Assembly (NCBI RefSeq): GCF_001905845.1 | Contig: NZ_LIVZ01000008.1 | Span: forward strand, 124,001-188,000 | Reading direction: 5' to 3' | Length of the DNA: 64,000 bases | DNA from: Streptomyces sp. TSRI0107 | GTDB lineage: Bacteria > Actinomycetota > Actinomycetes > Streptomycetales > Streptomycetaceae | Shown here: in pieces, positions 60,906-64,000 of the stretch | Layout of the letters: the number at the start of each line of letters is the position of its first letter | How positions within the stretch are numbered: position 1 is the stretch's first letter | The notes under the pieces: model-generated | What the model saw: the letters and a program-made list of their open reading frames with translations, nothing else | Told to the model about the DNA's origin: nothing | Database searches by the model: none | Translations under genes and position numbers: made by a program

Positions 60906-61829
60906 GTGAAGGAACTCGTCCGCCCGCCCCGGCTCGCCCCCGGCGCCCGGGTCGCGGTCGTCGCGCCCAGCGGGCCCGTGCCCGAGGAGCGGCTGCAGGC
61001 CGGGCTCGACGTGCTGCGCGGCTGGGACCTCGACCCGGTGGTGGCACCGCACGTCCTCGGCCGGCACCACGAGTTCCCCTACCTCGCGGGCACCGACGCC
61101 GACCGGGCCGCCGACTTCCAGGCCGCCTGGTGCGACCCGTCGGTGGCGGCGGTGCTGTGCGCCCGCGGCGGTTACGGCGCGCAGCGCATGGCCGACCTGC
61201 TCGACTGGGACGCGCTGCGCGCCGCGGGCCCGAAGGTACTGGTCGGCTTCAGCGACGTCACCGCGCTGCACGAGGCGTTCGCCACCCGGCTGGGCCTGGT
61301 CACCCTGCACGGGCCGATGGCCGCCGGGATCGACTTCGTCAAGAACGACCGCGCCCAGGAACACCTGAGGGCCACCCTGTTCGCGCCGGAGACCGTCCGC
61401 ACCATCGCGTCCGGGGGCCGCGCCCTGCTGCCGGGCCGGGCGCGCGGCGTCGTCCTCGGCGGCTGCCTGTGCCTGCTCGCCGCCGAACTCGGCCACCCGC
61501 ACGCCCGGCCCGGCGCGTCCGGAGGGCTGCTCTGTCTGGAGGACGTGGGGGAGGAGACGTACCGCCTGGACCGCTATCTCACCCAGCTCCTGCGGGCCGG
61601 CTGGCTCGACGGGGTGCGCGGGGTGCTGCTCGGCTCGTGGGAGGAGTGCGATCCCTACGACCGGGTGCGCGCCCTGCTCACCGAACGGCTCGGCCCGCTC
61701 GGGGTGCCGGTGGTGGAGGAGTTCGGATTCGGCCACTGCGCCGGGGCGTTGACGATCCCGTTCGGAATACGGGCGGAACTCGACGCGGACGCGGGGACCT
61801 TGACGCTGGACGAACCCGCGTTGAGCTGA
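60906..61829 (+). CDS. S66-family LD-carboxypeptidase (murein tetrapeptide carboxypeptidase type)
   Basis: 307 aa, GTG start with GGAAGCGGAG upstream. Signature segments: VAVVAPSGPVPEERL, VLCARGGYGAQRM, LVGFSDVTALHEAF (nucleophile Ser region), LEDVGEETYRLDRYL (Glu) and FGFGHCAGALTIPFG (His). Enzymes of this family cleave the L-D bond of peptidoglycan tetrapeptides in the cytoplasm. It is the fourth peptidase in the cluster, 19 nt after the S9 gene. Confidence 0.93.
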   Translation: MKELVRPPRLAPGARVAVVAPSGPVPEERLQAGLDVLRGWDLDPVVAPHVLGRHHEFPYLAGTDADRAADFQAAWCDPSVAAVLCARGGYGAQRMADLLDWDALRAAGPKVLVGFSDVTALHEAFATRLGLVTLHGPMAAGIDFVKNDRAQEHLRATLFAPETVRTIASGGRALLPGRARGVVLGGCLCLLAAELGHPHARPGASGGLLCLEDVGEETYRLDRYLTQLLRAGWLDGVRGVLLGSWEECDPYDRVRALLTERLGPLGVPVVEEFGFGHCAGALTIPFGIRAELDADAGTLTLDEPALS

Positions 61830-61885
61830 ACGCACGCTCGCCATCAGTCAGTTGAATTTCCGTCAAGAAACCCTCATCCGGGTGA

Positions 61886-61914
61886 TTGACCTTCCCTGAC
61901 ACGTGTCACAGCAT
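61886..61914 (+). promoter_or_regulatory. Possible promoter of the CocE-like gene
   Basis: TTGACC at 61886-61891, 17-bp spacer and CAGCAT at 61909-61914 (weak -10). The perfect palindrome TGACACGTGTCA (61897-61908) fills most of the spacer. Transcription would begin near 61921, inside the downstream 26-bp dyad. Confidence 0.4.
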
Positions 61915-61917
61915 GAC

Positions 61918-61943
61918 TACCGGCCAGTACCTACTGGTCGGTA
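61918..61943. promoter_or_regulatory. 26-bp near-perfect dyad over the start of the CocE-like gene's mRNA
   Basis: Arms TACCGGCCAGTA and TACTGGTCGGTA around CC; 11 of 12 arm positions pair. Long dyads of this kind are typical TetR-family operators. It begins 29 nt upstream of the GTG start codon; no TetR gene is adjacent. Confidence 0.55.
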
Positions 61944-61971
61944 TCGGGTTGTCCTCAGCGTGGAGGTCCAT

Positions 61972-63750
61972 GTGCCCCGACGTGTCCCCAGACCACGTGC
62001 CGCCCTCGCCGCCGCGCTCGGCGCGGCCCTGACCGCACCGCTCGCCCTCACCGCTCCCGCCGCCGCGACCACTGCTTACACGGTGACCCCGCTGACGTTC
62101 ACCGTCCGGGCCGGCGACCGCACCTGTACCGTCGACGCCGACCTGTACCGGCCCGCCGGTGCCGACCGCGACCACCCCGCCCCCGCCGTGCTCGGCACCA
62201 ACGGCTTCGGCGGCAGCAAGGACGACGGGTCCACGGACGCCATCGGCAAGGCCTTCGCCCAGCGCGGATACGTCTCCCTCGTCTACTCCGGGCTCGGCTT
62301 CGGCAAGTCGGGCTGCCTCATCTCCCTCGACGACCCGGAGACCGACGGCCGTGCCGCCGCCCAGCTCGTCGACTTCCTCGCCGGGAAGCGTGCCGCCGAC
62401 GACGGCACCCGCGCCGACTACGTCACCCTCGACGGCGCCGGCGACCCGCGCGTCGGCATGATCGGCGGCTCCTACGGCGGCGCCGTACAGCTGGCCACCG
62501 CCGCCGTCGACCGGCGCGTCGACGCGCTCGTGCCGATGATCACCTGGAACGACCTCGCCTACTCCCTCGACCCGAACAACGCGGTCGGTGCCCAAAGAGT
62601 GCCGGGCGCCTTCAAATGGCAGTGGACCAACGGCTTCTACCTCATGGGCGAGGGCCAGCCGCTGCTCCAGCCCAGCCTCGACCCGTCCCGCATCAACTCC
62701 CTGGCCTGCCTGCACTTCGTCACCCAGGCCTGCCGGACGGTGCGCACCCTCAACTCCGGCAGCTACCCGGCCGACCGGACGGACCAGCTGCTCGACTACG
62801 CCCACAGCGTCTCCCCGGCCTCCTACCTGCACCGGGTCAGGACACCGACCCTCCTGGTGCAAGGGCAGGCCGACAGCCTGTTCAACCTCAACGAGGCGAC
62901 CGCCACCTACCGGACGCTGAAGGCGCAGGGCACACCGGTCAAGATGATCTGGCAGGCCTGGGGCCACAGCGGCGGCCTCACCGATCCCGCCGCCGGCGAA
63001 CTGAACCTCGCCCAGGGCAACCTGGAGACCAGCTACGTCGGCCGCCGCGTCCTCGCCTGGTTCGACCGCCACCTGCGCCACCGGCGCACCGACACCGGAC
63101 CGGCCTTCGCCTACTACCGCGACTGGATCAGCGACCCGGACGACACCTACGCCACCGCCGACGCGCCGCCCGCACCCACGAGCACGCTGTACCTCTCCGG
63201 CGACGGCAAGCTCGTGGACAACCGGACGAAGGTGACGCGCGGCAGCCGCACCTACACCAACTGGCTGCTGCCCAGCAGCCATTCGGAGAGCTCGCTCGCC
63301 GGGCTGATCGGACTGCCCGATCCGGAGCCGTACGACACCCCCGGCACCCACCTCGCGTGGACCGGCGAGCCGCTGACCCGGCCGCTGACCGTCGTGGGCG
63401 CGCCCCGCGTCACCCTGAAGGTCGTCTCCCCGGCGGCCGAACGCACCCAGAACTCCGACGACGCCGCCGACAAGCTCGTGCTGTTCGCCAAGCTGTACGA
63501 CGTCGCGCCCGACGGCACCAAGACGCTGGTGCGCCGGCTGGTCGCCCCGGTGCGGGTGCCGGACGTCACCGAGCGGTTCACCGTCACCCTGCCGGGGATC
63601 GTCCACCGCTACCCGCAGGGGCACCGGCTGCGGTTCGTGATCGCGGCGAGCGACGGCGCCTACTTCGGCAACCGGGGCGTGAAGCCGGTGACCGTGGTGA
63701 GCGCGCCGGACGACACCGGCGTGCTGCGCCTCCCGGTGACGGGCGGCTGA
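61972..63750 (+). CDS. Secreted CocE/NonD-type X-Pro dipeptidyl-peptidase-like hydrolase
   Basis: 592 aa from GTG 61972 (5 nt after GGAGG). Signal peptide with an Arg-rich start and ALAAALGAALTAPLALTAPAAA. Alpha/beta-hydrolase core: APAVLGTNGFGGSKDDG, nucleophile elbow MIGGSYGGAVQLA, LLVQGQADSLFNLNEA and AWGHSGG (His). The C-terminal jelly-roll (~430-592) is the PepX/CocE C-terminal domain (LTRPLTVVGAPRVTLKVVS; FVIAASDGAYFGN). The export signal and peptidase-like fold suggest extracellular peptide or ester cleavage. Confidence 0.9.
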   Translation: MPRRVPRPRAALAAALGAALTAPLALTAPAAATTAYTVTPLTFTVRAGDRTCTVDADLYRPAGADRDHPAPAVLGTNGFGGSKDDGSTDAIGKAFAQRGYVSLVYSGLGFGKSGCLISLDDPETDGRAAAQLVDFLAGKRAADDGTRADYVTLDGAGDPRVGMIGGSYGGAVQLATAAVDRRVDALVPMITWNDLAYSLDPNNAVGAQRVPGAFKWQWTNGFYLMGEGQPLLQPSLDPSRINSLACLHFVTQACRTVRTLNSGSYPADRTDQLLDYAHSVSPASYLHRVRTPTLLVQGQADSLFNLNEATATYRTLKAQGTPVKMIWQAWGHSGGLTDPAAGELNLAQGNLETSYVGRRVLAWFDRHLRHRRTDTGPAFAYYRDWISDPDDTYATADAPPAPTSTLYLSGDGKLVDNRTKVTRGSRTYTNWLLPSSHSESSLAGLIGLPDPEPYDTPGTHLAWTGEPLTRPLTVVGAPRVTLKVVSPAAERTQNSDDAADKLVLFAKLYDVAPDGTKTLVRRLVAPVRVPDVTERFTVTLPGIVHRYPQGHRLRFVIAASDGAYFGNRGVKPVTVVSAPDDTGVLRLPVTGG

Positions 63751-63829
63751 GTCACCCCGCGGGCGCCCCCGCCGTGCGGACGGCGGGCTTCGGGCTCACT
63801 CTGGTCCCATGAGCCCGAAGACCCCGGCG

Positions 63830-63835
63830 TAGGCT
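63830..63835 (+). promoter_or_regulatory. -10-like TAGGCT before the GNAT gene
   Basis: TAGGCT ends 6 nt before ATG 63842 and no Shine-Dalgarno is visible, again consistent with a leaderless mRNA. Confidence 0.35.
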
Positions 63836-63841
63836 GTTCCA

Positions 63842-64000
63842 ATGCCGCACGCCACCTCCCGCTATCTCGCCGAGGGCCCCCGGGTGGGGATACGCCACTT
63901 CACCCACCGCGACGGCGACGAGTTCGTCGCGCGCGTCCGGGAGAGCAAGGACCTGCACCACCCGTGGCTGTTCCCGCCGGACACCCTCGAGGCGTACGGC
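63842..64000 (+). CDS. GNAT-type acetyltransferase, N-terminal part only
   Basis: 53 residues are visible before the right edge. GPRVGIRHFTHRDGDEFVARVRESKDLHHPWLFPPDTLEAY matches the opening of RimJ/RimL-type N-acetyltransferases (a first strand followed by the DxxxF helix and a W-x-x-P stretch). The acetyl-CoA-binding motif lies outside the window. Confidence 0.75.
   Translation, partial: MPHATSRYLAEGPRVGIRHFTHRDGDEFVARVRESKDLHHPWLFPPDTLEAYG

Overview
The window is a high-GC actinobacterial chromosome segment, almost certainly Streptomyces. The signs are strongly GC-biased third codon positions, many GTG/TTG starts, short intergenic gaps, PQQ-type Ser/Thr kinases, a ccr/ethylmalonyl-CoA gene cluster, an Ada-AlkA fusion and Tat-exported glycosidases. 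I see no rRNA, tRNA, CRISPR array, phage or integrase gene, so this looks like chromosomal arm or core-boundary DNA rather than an island. Mobile DNA is limited to three short CTAG-bounded inverted-repeat elements without a transposase.

Layout. 0-7.4 kb: a partial secreted protein, then three tandem membrane Ser/Thr kinase/PQQ-propeller proteins, of which the middle one is a pseudokinase. 7.4-16 kb: element A, a membrane fatty-acid desaturase, a gamma-glutamyltransferase-like enzyme, an inositol-phosphatase-family enzyme, an FAD oxidoreductase translationally coupled to a macro-domain protein, and a divergent HEAT-like/SMI1-KNR4 pair. 16-19 kb: a LysR regulator with a SnoaL-like and a DJ-1/PfpI gene, then a DUF4142 protein. 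19.3-27.8 kb: a Tat-exported GH2 beta-galactosidase with a LamG-like insertion, element B, a CapA-type protein, a phosphoribosyltransferase, a CBS protein, a dihydrolipoyl dehydrogenase and a small membrane protein. 27.8-32.4 kb: an ArsR repressor divergent from a P1B-type metal ATPase, then an alkylation repair pair (Ada-AlkA fusion, Ogt).

32.4-37.4 kb: a sirtuin coupled to a small membrane protein, a frameshifted VapB-like antitoxin, a NUDIX hydrolase, element C, an ADP-ribosylglycohydrolase, a glycerate kinase and a 125-bp tandem repeat. 37.4-48.4 kb, almost all on the minus strand: phosphatidylserine synthase/decarboxylase, then methylsuccinyl-CoA dehydrogenase, MaoC hydratase, malyl-CoA lyase, ethylmalonyl-CoA mutase and crotonyl-CoA carboxylase/reductase, followed by a TetR regulator and a duplicated 3-hydroxybutyryl-CoA dehydrogenase. 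Together these form an ethylmalonyl-CoA pathway block for C2/acetyl-CoA assimilation and for extender-unit (ethylmalonyl-CoA) supply. 48.7-53.2 kb: a HEAT protein, RidA, a secreted tripeptidyl-type peptidase, a radical SAM protein with a LexA-like box, and an SRPBCC protein. 53.4-64 kb: an MFS exporter fused to carboxypeptidase-regulatory-like domains, a PAS-like protein, four peptidase genes in a row (M55, M20, S9, S66), a secreted CocE/X-Pro-type hydrolase, and the start of a GNAT gene.

Several genes show a -10-like TAnnnT hexamer 6-7 nt before the start codon, which suggests leaderless mRNAs. I used this to choose starts where no ribosome binding site was visible.
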